From contig JAEEQL010000012.1 of NCBI GenBank assembly GCA_016285265.1, positions 1-38,630 on the forward strand: 38,630 nucleotides of DNA, read 5' to 3'. Each line of letters opens with the position of its first letter. Within the stretch, counting starts at the first letter, position 1. Below the pieces are notes generated by a model. It did not search any database. It was not told where the DNA came from and was given only the letters and a program-made list of their open reading frames with translations. Positions 1 to 7,534 of this stretch are shown piece after piece. The DNA comes from Lachnospiraceae bacterium. Lineage in GTDB: Bacteria; Bacillota; Clostridia; Lachnospirales; Lachnospiraceae. The position numbers were made by a program, and so were the translations under genes.

Positions 1-1815
1 GTATTTATTTCCGTATATTTTCTTATCAGACTTATATTATCCGGATCAAAACCGAAGGAATTCTTTCGTCATATCCTTGGATTTATGTTCTGTGGGATCT
101 GCTCCGGAGGAACAAGCGCATTCTTTCTTATCCCGGTCATGTATGCTCTGTCGGAAGGAAAAGGAAATAATGAAAACTATGTAAATCTGAAATACAGAAC
201 TGCGGATCTGTTATCTGTGTTTAAATCATTTTTGCCTCAGTCTTATGGCGGTACCTATCTGGATTCGGCCCCGTTTGTTTTTGCGGGCTCTGTCATCCTG
301 ATCTTATGCGTATGCTATATGGTATTTGTACGCGGAGGTCTCAGACCCAGATTTGTATTTTTGGGAGTTTTTCTTTTTTATATTCTGTCATTTACTCTTT
401 ATCCCCTTAATTCGGCATGGCATGGATTTGCCAGACCCGCAATGATACCGTCGAGGTTTTCTTATACCTTCACGTTCTTCCTTATCATGTTTGCAGAGTT
501 CGGAGCCGAAGCGTTGGAATCCTCCGGAGCTGTTCTCAAACTCAGGGATAAATATGCTTCACTTGTAAAGCTTCTGACCTTTGTAGCTTGCTTTTATACA
601 TTTTTTGAACTGTATCTGAACGGCTCATTTTTGCTCGGCAAGACACTTGAAGAGCAGGTTTTCGGAATAAAGGACGAATATATCAGGGTAGCCGATACGA
701 CCGGTTATATGCTGGATTGCGGCTCTTATGACGATTCCTTCAGAACATATGATAATCAGATATTCAGTCTTAATGACGGAATGCTTTTTGACTACCGTAT
801 GGTGTCCGGCTATTCATCTGTTTATCCCGGAAATCTGTCGAGATTTTACAAAAGGATCGGAATCGGAGTCAGCAGGTCATATGACTGTATTCTGCGAGAT
901 GTCGGAATGACTCCGGTCATGGCAAGGATCCTTGCGGTCAGGAACATTATTGTTAATGACAGTGTATGGGGGTATGATCTTGCCGAGAACAACGGATATG
1001 CGAAAATGTACACCGATCCGGATACATTCTCACCTATCTATACCGTATCCGGAAGATGTCTTGAGCATGACAACAAAGACATTCTTAACGCATCCGCAGA
1101 TCCCTTTACATTACAGAATACGATCGTTTCGGATATATGCGGGTCAGATATAAGGCTGTTTGACATTACGGAATTCGATTCCGATAATCCGGATGGGTCC
1201 GACAATGGTTTATGGATCTGTACCTCACATCAAAAGGGTATGTTATGGATGTTTGTTCCCTTTGATTCGGATAAATACGATGTTCCTTATCAGTATGAAG
1301 CGCTTGTCAACGAAGAATTATCGTACAGATTCAATGTCAACAATATGCAATACTGTATATGCTTGGGCGAATACGAAGAAGATGAACCCGTAACGGTAAG
1401 AATATCGGATGACGGCAATCTGGGAGAGCCGGTTTTTGCTTTTCTGAACGCGGATGATCTGAATGCTTTTGCGGAAGAAATGTCAGGCAATATGGCAAAG
1501 GATGTTGAGATTCTTCCTTCGGGCGTGCGTGCAAGCATTGGAGCCGATGCGGACGGTCCCGTGTTGTTCACATATCCTTATTCTTCGGGAATGAAGCTTT
1601 TCATTGACGGACGTGAGACTGATCCGGATCTTTATATGGGTGTTTTCCCTGTTGCTTTAATGACTGCGGGTACTCATATTGTCGAACTTAAATATACGAT
1701 CCCCGGAATCGGTTTAGGTTTGTCAGTTTCTGTGATTTTTATTATAATTATGGTTGTTTATGGTCTTGGAATGAAATTCTTTAGAAAGAATGAAAATGAC
1801 GGGGGATTATCATGA
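1..1815 (+). CDS. YfhO-family membrane protein, 5'-truncated by the window edge
   Basis: The reading frame is open from base 1, so the true start lies upstream; about 604 residues of the C-terminal part are seen. It aligns by eye with the three complete YfhO-family proteins downstream. Shared features are a run of membrane segments, a motif (here WHGFARPAMIPSRFSYTF) before a further membrane helix, a large extracytoplasmic domain with a degenerate DGMLF...GYSS motif, a beta-rich domain ending in GTHIVELKYTIPG, one last membrane helix and a short basic tail. YfhO proteins are GT-C-type enzymes that glycosylate surface polymers outside the membrane (known for Bacillus and Listeria relatives). 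The substrate here is unknown. Its last four bases overlap the start of rfbF, so the two are probably co-transcribed. The SSSYN motif of the paralogs is degenerate here (SSVYP). Confidence 0.82.
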   Translation, partial: VFISVYFLIRLILSGSKPKEFFRHILGFMFCGICSGGTSAFFLIPVMYALSEGKGNNENYVNLKYRTADLLSVFKSFLPQSYGGTYLDSAPFVFAGSVILILCVCYMVFVRGGLRPRFVFLGVFLFYILSFTLYPLNSAWHGFARPAMIPSRFSYTFTFFLIMFAEFGAEALESSGAVLKLRDKYASLVKLLTFVACFYTFFELYLNGSFLLGKTLEEQVFGIKDEYIRVADTTGYMLDCGSYDDSFRTYDNQIFSLNDGMLFDYRMVSGYSSVYPGNLSRFYKRIGIGVSRSYDCILRDVGMTPVMARILAVRNIIVNDSVWGYDLAENNGYAKMYTDPDTFSPIYTVSGRCLEHDNKDILNASADPFTLQNTIVSDICGSDIRLFDITEFDSDNPDGSDNGLWICTSHQKGMLWMFVPFDSDKYDVPYQYEALVNEELSYRFNVNNMQYCICLGEYEEDEPVTVRISDDGNLGEPVFAFLNADDLNAFAEEMSGNMAKDVEILPSGVRASIGADADGPVLFTYPYSSGMKLFIDGRETDPDLYMGVFPVALMTAGTHIVELKYTIPGIGLGLSVSVIFIIIMVVYGLGMKFFRKNENDGGLS

Positions 1816-2594
1816 AGGTAGTTCTTTTGGCGGGCGGACTTGGCACAAGGATTTCCGAAGAAACCGCATATGTTCCCAAACCTTTGATCGAAATAGGCGG
1901 AAAGCCGATACTTTGGCATATCATGAAATGCTATGCCTATTACGGATACAATGAATTCATTATCTGTGCGGGATATAAGCAGCAGACGATAAAGCAGTGG
2001 TTTGCCGATTATTTCATCAACTGCAGTGATCTTACCTTTGATTATACAAGCGGCGAAGAATGCAAGCTTATCCATGAATCACATGCCGAACCCTGGAAAG
2101 TGACCGTAGTCGATACCGGTCTTAATACCATGACGGGCGGCAGGATCAAACGAATCCGTAAATACGTCGGAGATGAGCCGTTTTTCATGACTTACGGTGA
2201 CGGCGTCTGTGATGTCGATATCAATGAACTTGTAAAGTTCCATAACGGACACGGCAAGATCGCGACACTTACCGCGGTGCTTCAGGATCAGTCCAAAGGA
2301 GTGCTTGATATCGGCGGAGACAATGCGGTCAAATCATTCCGTGAAAAGAAGCTGAGTGACAGTTCACCCATCAATGCGGGATTTATGGTGTTAAATCCCG
2401 AGATATTTGATTATATTGACGGTGACGATACCGTTTTTGAAAAGGATCCACTTGAAAAGCTTGCCGATGACGGTCAGCTCATGTCCTATATGCACAGGGG
2501 ATTCTGGCAGTGCATGGACAATATAAGGGAGAAAGAACTTCTCGAAAAACTGCTTGAGGGTGGAAAAGCACCCTGGAAAAAGTGGGAGGATTGA
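1812..2594 (+). CDS. rfbF: Glucose-1-phosphate cytidylyltransferase
   Basis: Makes CDP-glucose from CTP and glucose 1-phosphate, the first step toward CDP-3,6-dideoxyhexoses; cytoplasmic. At 260 residues it has the usual family length. The nucleotidyltransferase signature AGGLGTR is at residues 7-13, followed by PKPLIEIGGKPILWH, which is characteristic of RfbF rather than of RmlA or GlmU-like enzymes. A metal-binding YGDGVCDVD segment lies near residue 130. The ATG overlaps the end of the preceding YfhO gene in an ATGA junction. rfbG follows after seven bases, so this is the entry gene of a sugar-nucleotide sub-operon inside a glycan cluster. The call rests on strong sequence recognition. Confidence 0.95.
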   Translation: MKVVLLAGGLGTRISEETAYVPKPLIEIGGKPILWHIMKCYAYYGYNEFIICAGYKQQTIKQWFADYFINCSDLTFDYTSGEECKLIHESHAEPWKVTVVDTGLNTMTGGRIKRIRKYVGDEPFFMTYGDGVCDVDINELVKFHNGHGKIATLTAVLQDQSKGVLDIGGDNAVKSFREKKLSDSSPINAGFMVLNPEIFDYIDGDDTVFEKDPLEKLADDGQLMSYMHRGFWQCMDNIREKELLEKLLEGGKAPWKKWED

Positions 2595-2601
2595 AGATTA
2601 T

Positions 2602-3657
2602 ATGATTTTTGATCCGGGGTTTTACAGCGGCAAAAGAGTACTCATAACCGGACATACGGGATTTAAAGGATCCTGGATGTCCGTTGTTCTTGTAAATATG
2701 GGTGCGCAGGTTATAGGTTATTCAACCTGTTCCAAACCTGAAGACAGGCTGTTTGATCTCTGCGGAATAAAGGATGAAATCAAACATATAAAGGGTGATG
2801 TAAGGGACCTTGAAAGCCTTAAGGCGGTATTTGAAGAATATATGCCCGAGATAGTGATCCATATGGCGGCCCAGCCTCTTGTCAGACTCAGCTATGAAGA
2901 GCCTGTTCTTACTTTTGATACCAACGTTATGGGAACTGTCAATGTTCTTGAATGCGTAAGACTTAACCCATGCGTAAAATCATTCCTGAACGTGACCACC
3001 GACAAGGTTTACGACAATAAAGAGAGGGAAAAGGGTTATACGGAGGATGAACCTCTTGACGGTTACGACCCTTATTCCAATTCCAAATCCTGTTCGGAGC
3101 TTGTGACTCACAGTTATAAGAAGAGTTTCTTTGCCGATGGGAAAACGGCGATTTCAACCGCTCGTGCGGGAAACGTGATCGGAGGCGGTGATTTTGCGGC
3201 CGACAGGCTTATACCTGACTGTGTCAGGGCGGCTCTTTCGGGTAAGGATGTTGTTGTAAGAAACCCTTATTCCGTCAGACCTTTTCAGCATGTACTCGAG
3301 CCTGTTACGGCTTATCTTATGATCGCGGCAAAGCAGTATGAGAATCCTTCTTTTGCGGGATATTACAATGTAGGTCCCGACGATAAGGATTGTGTAAAGA
3401 GCGGTGAGCTTGTCAATCTGTTCATTGACAGCTGGGGAGAAGGCCTTAAACGCGTCGATATTCCCGACGGAGGGCCTCACGAAGCAGGATTCCTAAAACT
3501 GGACTGCACCAAACTTAAAACAACTTTCGGGTGGTCTCCCAAGTGGGATATCAAAACAGCTGTCCAAAAGGTTGTTGACTGGACCAAAGAATATAAAAAC
3601 GGCAAAGATGTAAGAGCTTGCATGGAAAGACAGATCAGGGATTATCTCAATGAGTAA
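2602..3657 (+). CDS. rfbG: CDP-glucose 4,6-dehydratase
   Basis: An NAD-dependent short-chain dehydrogenase/reductase that converts CDP-glucose to CDP-4-keto-6-deoxyglucose. From the start chosen it has 351 residues. The Rossmann motif GHTGFKG is at residues 17-23, a TTDKVYDN segment is near residue 133, and the catalytic YSNSK (Tyr158, Lys162) is present. The open frame reaches upstream to 2554, but that would overlap rfbF by 41 bases and add a lysine-rich tail without family similarity. The ATG at 2602, preceded by GGGAGGA at 2584-2590, gives the typical RfbG N terminus. The end overlaps the next gene by eight bases. With rfbF and rfbH it defines the CDP-dideoxyhexose route. Confidence 0.95.
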   Translation: MIFDPGFYSGKRVLITGHTGFKGSWMSVVLVNMGAQVIGYSTCSKPEDRLFDLCGIKDEIKHIKGDVRDLESLKAVFEEYMPEIVIHMAAQPLVRLSYEEPVLTFDTNVMGTVNVLECVRLNPCVKSFLNVTTDKVYDNKEREKGYTEDEPLDGYDPYSNSKSCSELVTHSYKKSFFADGKTAISTARAGNVIGGGDFAADRLIPDCVRAALSGKDVVVRNPYSVRPFQHVLEPVTAYLMIAAKQYENPSFAGYYNVGPDDKDCVKSGELVNLFIDSWGEGLKRVDIPDGGPHEAGFLKLDCTKLKTTFGWSPKWDIKTAVQKVVDWTKEYKNGKDVRACMERQIRDYLNE

Positions 3658-4540
3658 AGCGGTTATTACCGGTGCAGCAGGATTCGCCGGATTCAGCGTG
3701 ACAAAGGAATTACTTGACCGCGGATATGAGGTTTATGCCGTTCTGCGTCCCGGTTCCGAGCATAATGAGAGATTGAACGGATTGACCGGAGATCTTCACA
3801 CTCTTGAACTTGATCAGACTGATTTTGACAGGATAGCGGATGATATAGGCAGTCCTTGTGATCTTTTCTTTCATTTGGCCTGGTCGGGCGGAAGGAATGA
3901 TCTTGAAGCTCAGAATTCCAATATCGAAAACAGCCTTAAAGCCCTCGAAAGTGCCGGAAAGCTTCATTGCAGAAGATTTATCGGCATAGGTTCTCAGGCC
4001 GAATACGGTATATGTGATATAATCATTAGCGAGGATCTGACACCGGATCCCATAAATGCATACGGTGCCGCCAAAACAGCTGCAATGAACCTTACGAAAA
4101 GTCGTGCGGAGCAGCTTGATATCGAATGGGTCTGGGGGAGGATCTTTAGTCTCTATGGCGATTATGAGCCGTCAGGCAGGATGCTGCCCGATCTTATCGA
4201 TTCACTGATCTCGGATAAAGACATAAAATTAAGCAGTTGTGAACAGTATTGGGATTATCTTCATGTCAGGGATGCCGCAAAAGCTATCGTACTGCTCGGA
4301 GAAAAAGGTCATTCCGGCGAGATATACAATATTGCGAACGGTTCTTACAGGCCGCTTAATGAATATGTTGAAGAAGCAAAGGGTCTTTTTGATTATAAAG
4401 GTAAGATCACATACGGAGAAAAAGCCGATCCTTTCATATCACTTAAGCCCGATATTTCAAAACTGACGGAGCATACCTCCTGGAAGCCTGAAATAGGATT
4501 TAGCGAAGGAGTTTTACGTTTTGCAAATGAAAAAAATTAG
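3650..4540 (+). CDS. NAD(P)-dependent epimerase/reductase, CDP-3,6-dideoxyhexose 4-ketoreductase type
   Basis: An extended short-chain dehydrogenase of 296 residues. The nucleotide-binding GAAGFAG is at residues 8-14, the catalytic YGAAK at 138-142, and an RIFSLYGDYEPSGRMLPDLI segment is typical of sugar-nucleotide SDRs. Placed between rfbG and rfbH, the best reading is the last step of the pathway: stereospecific reduction of the C4 ketone after C3 deoxygenation, as in abequose (RfbJ), paratose (RfbS) or related synthases. Which isomer is produced cannot be told from sequence alone. It overlaps rfbG at the start and the next glycosyltransferase at the end, so it is translationally linked. 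A different 4-keto sugar reductase or epimerase remains possible. Confidence 0.75.
   Translation: MSKAVITGAAGFAGFSVTKELLDRGYEVYAVLRPGSEHNERLNGLTGDLHTLELDQTDFDRIADDIGSPCDLFFHLAWSGGRNDLEAQNSNIENSLKALESAGKLHCRRFIGIGSQAEYGICDIIISEDLTPDPINAYGAAKTAAMNLTKSRAEQLDIEWVWGRIFSLYGDYEPSGRMLPDLIDSLISDKDIKLSSCEQYWDYLHVRDAAKAIVLLGEKGHSGEIYNIANGSYRPLNEYVEEAKGLFDYKGKITYGEKADPFISLKPDISKLTEHTSWKPEIGFSEGVLRFANEKN
4505..4511 (+). promoter_or_regulatory. Ribosome binding site that bears on the TTG/ATG start choice
   Basis: GAAGGAG lies 9 bases before an in-frame TTG at 4521 and 15 bases before the ATG at 4527 of the CsbB-like glycosyltransferase. Spacing favours TTG, while codon preference favours ATG. The site is inside the end of the preceding reductase gene. 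Confidence 0.6.
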
Positions 4541-5486
4541 CGTAATGATCCCCTGTTTCAACGAAGAAGACAATGTAGTTGATATAGGTAATGCGATAGA
4601 AAAAGAGATACTTGATAAGCTTCCCGAATATGATTATGAGATCTGTTATGTGGACAACGCTTCAACTGACAGGACCAGGGAGCTTATAGAGCAGCAGTGT
4701 TCCTCCAATAAGAAATTCAAAGCCATCTTCAATGTCACGAATTTCGGTCAGTTCAATTCACCTTTTCATGGTATCTGTTCTCTTTACGGAGACTGCGTTA
4801 TTCCCATATGTGCCGATTTCCAGGATCCCGTTGAGATGATCCCTGTATTTGTGCATGAATGGGAGAAGGGACATAAGATCGTAAGCGGAGTTAAATCATC
4901 CAGCAAAGAGAACGGATTTGTATATCTTCTGAGGACTTTATATTACAAGCTCATTAAGAATATGTCCTCCGTCAAGATGATAGAGCATTTCACAGGATTC
5001 GGACTCTATGACCAGTCATTTATAAAGCTTCTCAGGGAGCTTAACGATCCGCTTCCCTTTATGAGGGGTATAGTTGCCGAATACGGGGACGGATTCAACC
5101 TGACAACCGTCGAATACGAACAGCCCAAGAGAAGAGCGGGCAAAACACATAACAATTTCTATACGCTATATGATGCCGCAATGCTCAGCATCACTTCATA
5201 TACCAAGGTTGGTTTGAGACTTATGACATGGCTCGGTTTCATCATCGGTTTTCTCGACCTTATCGTCGCAACGGTCTATCTGATCTTAAAGCTTATCAAT
5301 TGGTATAATTTCAATGCGGGCTATGCTCCCATGATCATCGGGATGTTCTTCCTTGGTGCGGTCCAATTGGCATTTATGGGATTTATGGGTGAATATATCC
5401 TGAACATCAACACCCGTGTTATAAACAGGCCTGTTGTTGTTGAGGAAAGACGTATCAATTTCGATGAGGACGGCTCGGATACTTAA
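4527..5486 (+). CDS. Family 2 glycosyltransferase, CsbB/GtrB-like polyprenyl-phosphate sugar synthase
   Basis: An N-terminal GT-A domain starts at ISVMIPCFNEEDNV, with VDNASTDRT and the CADFQDP acidic motif. Two C-terminal membrane segments follow near residues 228-257 and 268-290, ending in GEYILNINTRVINRPVVVEE. This layout is that of GtrB/CsbB/PglI-type enzymes, which load a sugar from a nucleotide donor onto polyprenyl phosphate at the inner face of the membrane. That lipid donor normally feeds a flippase and an external GT-C enzyme such as YfhO, and YfhO genes abound here. The gene sits inside the CDP-dideoxyhexose genes, so a CDP-sugar donor is possible (inference). An in-frame TTG at 4521 has better spacing (9 bases) from GAAGGAG at 4505-4511 than the ATG at 4527 (15 bases), so the protein may be two residues longer. 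Confidence 0.88.
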   Translation: MKKISVMIPCFNEEDNVVDIGNAIEKEILDKLPEYDYEICYVDNASTDRTRELIEQQCSSNKKFKAIFNVTNFGQFNSPFHGICSLYGDCVIPICADFQDPVEMIPVFVHEWEKGHKIVSGVKSSSKENGFVYLLRTLYYKLIKNMSSVKMIEHFTGFGLYDQSFIKLLRELNDPLPFMRGIVAEYGDGFNLTTVEYEQPKRRAGKTHNNFYTLYDAAMLSITSYTKVGLRLMTWLGFIIGFLDLIVATVYLILKLINWYNFNAGYAPMIIGMFFLGAVQLAFMGFMGEYILNINTRVINRPVVVEERRINFDEDGSDT

Positions 5487-5487
5487 G

Positions 5488-6825
5488 ATGAAAAGCATGG
5501 ATGATGCCAAAAAAGAAATACTCGATCTGGTTGCTGAGTATTACCGCAACTATCATTCGGATGAAAAGGAATTCACCGAGGGCGACCGTATTCCGTATGC
5601 TTCAAGGGTTTATGATGAAAACGAGATGGTCAACCTTGTCGATTCCGCTCTTGAATTCTGGCTCACTTCGGGCAGATATACGGATGAATTCGAGAAGAGG
5701 TTTTCAGAGTATCTCGGTGTTAAATTCTGCAGCCTTGTCAATTCGGGGTCATCAGCAAACCTCCTTGCTTTTATGGCACTTACTTCACCGCTCCTCGGCA
5801 ACAGAAGAGTTGAACGCGGAGATGAGATCATCACCGTTGCGGCCGGATTTCCCACAACCGTAACTCCTATGCTTCAGTATGGTGCGGTTCCCGTGTTTGT
5901 AGATATATCCATTCCCGGATATAACATAGATGTCAGCATGCTTGAAAAAGCATATTCCGAGAAGACAAAAGCGGTGATGATCGCCCACACTCTCGGAAAT
6001 CCTTTTGACCTGAGCGTGGTCAAGAGATTCTGTTATAAGCATGATCTCTGGCTTATCGAAGATAACTGTGATGCACTCGGAAGCAGATATTTTATTGACG
6101 GCAAATGGAGATACACCGGGACTATCGGAGATATCGGCACTTCGAGCTTTTATCCTCCCCATCATATGACAATGGGTGAAGGAGGCGCGGTATATACCAA
6201 TAATGCGCTGTTAAATAAGATCATCCGTTCCATGAGGGATTGGGGAAGAGACTGTATATGTCCTTCCGGCAGGGATAATCTCTGCGGTCACAGATTTGAC
6301 GGTCAGTTCGGAGAGCTTCCCGCAGGCTATGATCATAAATATGTTTATTCGCATTTCGGATACAATCTGAAAGCTACCGATATGCAGGCTGCTGTAGGCT
6401 GTGCACAGCTTTCCAAACTTCCGGATTTTATTGAGAAGAGAAAACAGAACCATAAGCTTCTCGGTGATCTTCTTATAAGCGGGGGTGCAAGATCCAAGCT
6501 GATTCTTCCCACATGCTATGAGGATTCGGATCCGAGCTGGTTCGGATATATCATGACTTGTAAGGACCGCGTCGAGCGCTCCAAGGTTGTGGATTATATT
6601 GAATCACACGGAATACAGACCAGAATGCTTTTTGCCGGAAATCTCATCAAGCATCCCTGCTTCGATGAAATGAGAAACAGAGGTGAAGGCTTCAGGGTTA
6701 TCGGAGATCTTCACAATACGGACCGTGCGATGAAGGACAGTTTCTGGGTAGGAGTATATCCCGGTATGACCGAAGAAAAGATCTCTTATATGGCTAAGAT
6801 TATACTTGAGGCTGTTAATGGATAA
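5488..6825 (+). CDS. rfbH: CDP-4-keto-6-deoxy-D-glucose 3-dehydrase (E1, RfbH/AscC type)
   Basis: A PMP and [2Fe-2S] dependent dehydrase of the DegT/AHBA aminotransferase fold that removes the C3 hydroxyl. From ATG 5488 it has 445 residues, close to the usual 437. The aminotransferase lysine is replaced by histidine (His225) in SFYPPHHMTMGEGG, as in E1. Cluster cysteines are visible at Cys194, Cys256, Cys258 and Cys266, giving C-X61-C-X-C-X7-C; the Yersinia enzyme is known with X57. The frame extends upstream to 5434, but that would overlap the preceding gene by 53 bases; ATG 5488 lies one base after that gene's stop. E1 needs an electron-donating reductase, E3 (RfbI/AscD), and none is seen here. 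The end overlaps the next gene by eight bases. Confidence 0.93.
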   Translation: MKSMDDAKKEILDLVAEYYRNYHSDEKEFTEGDRIPYASRVYDENEMVNLVDSALEFWLTSGRYTDEFEKRFSEYLGVKFCSLVNSGSSANLLAFMALTSPLLGNRRVERGDEIITVAAGFPTTVTPMLQYGAVPVFVDISIPGYNIDVSMLEKAYSEKTKAVMIAHTLGNPFDLSVVKRFCYKHDLWLIEDNCDALGSRYFIDGKWRYTGTIGDIGTSSFYPPHHMTMGEGGAVYTNNALLNKIIRSMRDWGRDCICPSGRDNLCGHRFDGQFGELPAGYDHKYVYSHFGYNLKATDMQAAVGCAQLSKLPDFIEKRKQNHKLLGDLLISGGARSKLILPTCYEDSDPSWFGYIMTCKDRVERSKVVDYIESHGIQTRMLFAGNLIKHPCFDEMRNRGEGFRVIGDLHNTDRAMKDSFWVGVYPGMTEEKISYMAKIILEAVNG

Positions 6826-7534
6826 ATTAATCATCATAGTTCCTGCTTATAACGAAAAAGAAAACATCGAAGAACTGGTAAGACAGTGGCATCCTATCGT
6901 TGAAGATAAAGAGGAAGGCTCCCGTCTCGTTGTGATCAATGACGGAAGTACCGATGATACATTAAAGATTCTTGAGTCACTTAAAGAGAAGTATCCGCGA
7001 CTCGGTGTGATAGATAAGAAAAACGGCGGTCATGGACCTGCCGTTTACTGCGGTTATAAGTATGCAGTTGATAACGGCGCCGATTACGTGTTTCATACTG
7101 ACTCGGATCTCCAGACTGATCCTGCTGAATTCAAGGATTTCTGGGATAAAAGAGAAGATTATGATGCGATCTTCGGTTTTCGCCGCAGCAGGGGAGACGG
7201 ATTCGGAAGAGCGGTAGTCGAAAAGGTTGTCTGTATTCTTCTGAAGCTGTTTTTCGGAGTCAGTGTACCCGATGCAAACGCTCCGTTCAGATTGTATAAG
7301 GCAGAATCCCTTAAGGGATATCTGGAGATGATCGAACCCGATTATGCCCTTCCCAATATCATTCTTACCGCATTTTACAAATATAATAAGAATAAGATAA
7401 CCTTTATGCCGATCTCGTTTGAAGCGAGAAAGTGCGGAAAGCAATCTATGAATCTTAAGAAGATATTCCGTGTCGGCGTAAAGAGTCTTACCGATTTCAG
7501 ACACTATAGGAAAGTTATAAGAAATGGAAACTAA
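6818..7534 (+). CDS. Family 2 glycosyltransferase, DPM1-like polyprenol-phosphate sugar synthase
   Basis: A 238-residue single-domain GT-A enzyme. It starts MDKLIIIVPAYNEKENI and carries NDGSTDDT, the catalytic TDSDLQTDP segment, and a DANAPFRLYK motif seen in dolichol-phosphate-mannose-synthase-like proteins. No C-terminal membrane helices are seen, unlike the other family 2 enzyme in this cluster. Its likely role is to transfer a hexose from a nucleotide sugar to polyprenyl phosphate on the cytoplasmic side. The ATG at 6818, with GAGG at 6808-6811, was preferred over the upstream in-frame TTG at 6806, which would add four residues unlike the family. It overlaps rfbH by eight bases, and the next gene, a PMT-like membrane protein that could use the lipid sugar, overlaps its end by 11 bases. 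Confidence 0.85.
   Translation: MDKLIIIVPAYNEKENIEELVRQWHPIVEDKEEGSRLVVINDGSTDDTLKILESLKEKYPRLGVIDKKNGGHGPAVYCGYKYAVDNGADYVFHTDSDLQTDPAEFKDFWDKREDYDAIFGFRRSRGDGFGRAVVEKVVCILLKLFFGVSVPDANAPFRLYKAESLKGYLEMIEPDYALPNIILTAFYKYNKNKITFMPISFEARKCGKQSMNLKKIFRVGVKSLTDFRHYRKVIRNGN

Noticed and set aside
2554-2601. Upstream extension of the rfbG reading frame
   Set aside because: It would overlap rfbF by 41 bases and add residues unlike the family; ATG 2602 has a ribosome binding site and the typical RfbG N terminus.
5434-5487. Upstream extension of the rfbH reading frame
   Set aside because: It lies inside the end of the CsbB-like gene and adds 18 residues without similarity; ATG 5488 is next to that gene's stop.
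6977-7504. 175-residue open frame on the minus strand within the DPM1-like gene
   Set aside because: It is antisense to a clearly coding gene, with no family similarity and no plausible initiation signals.
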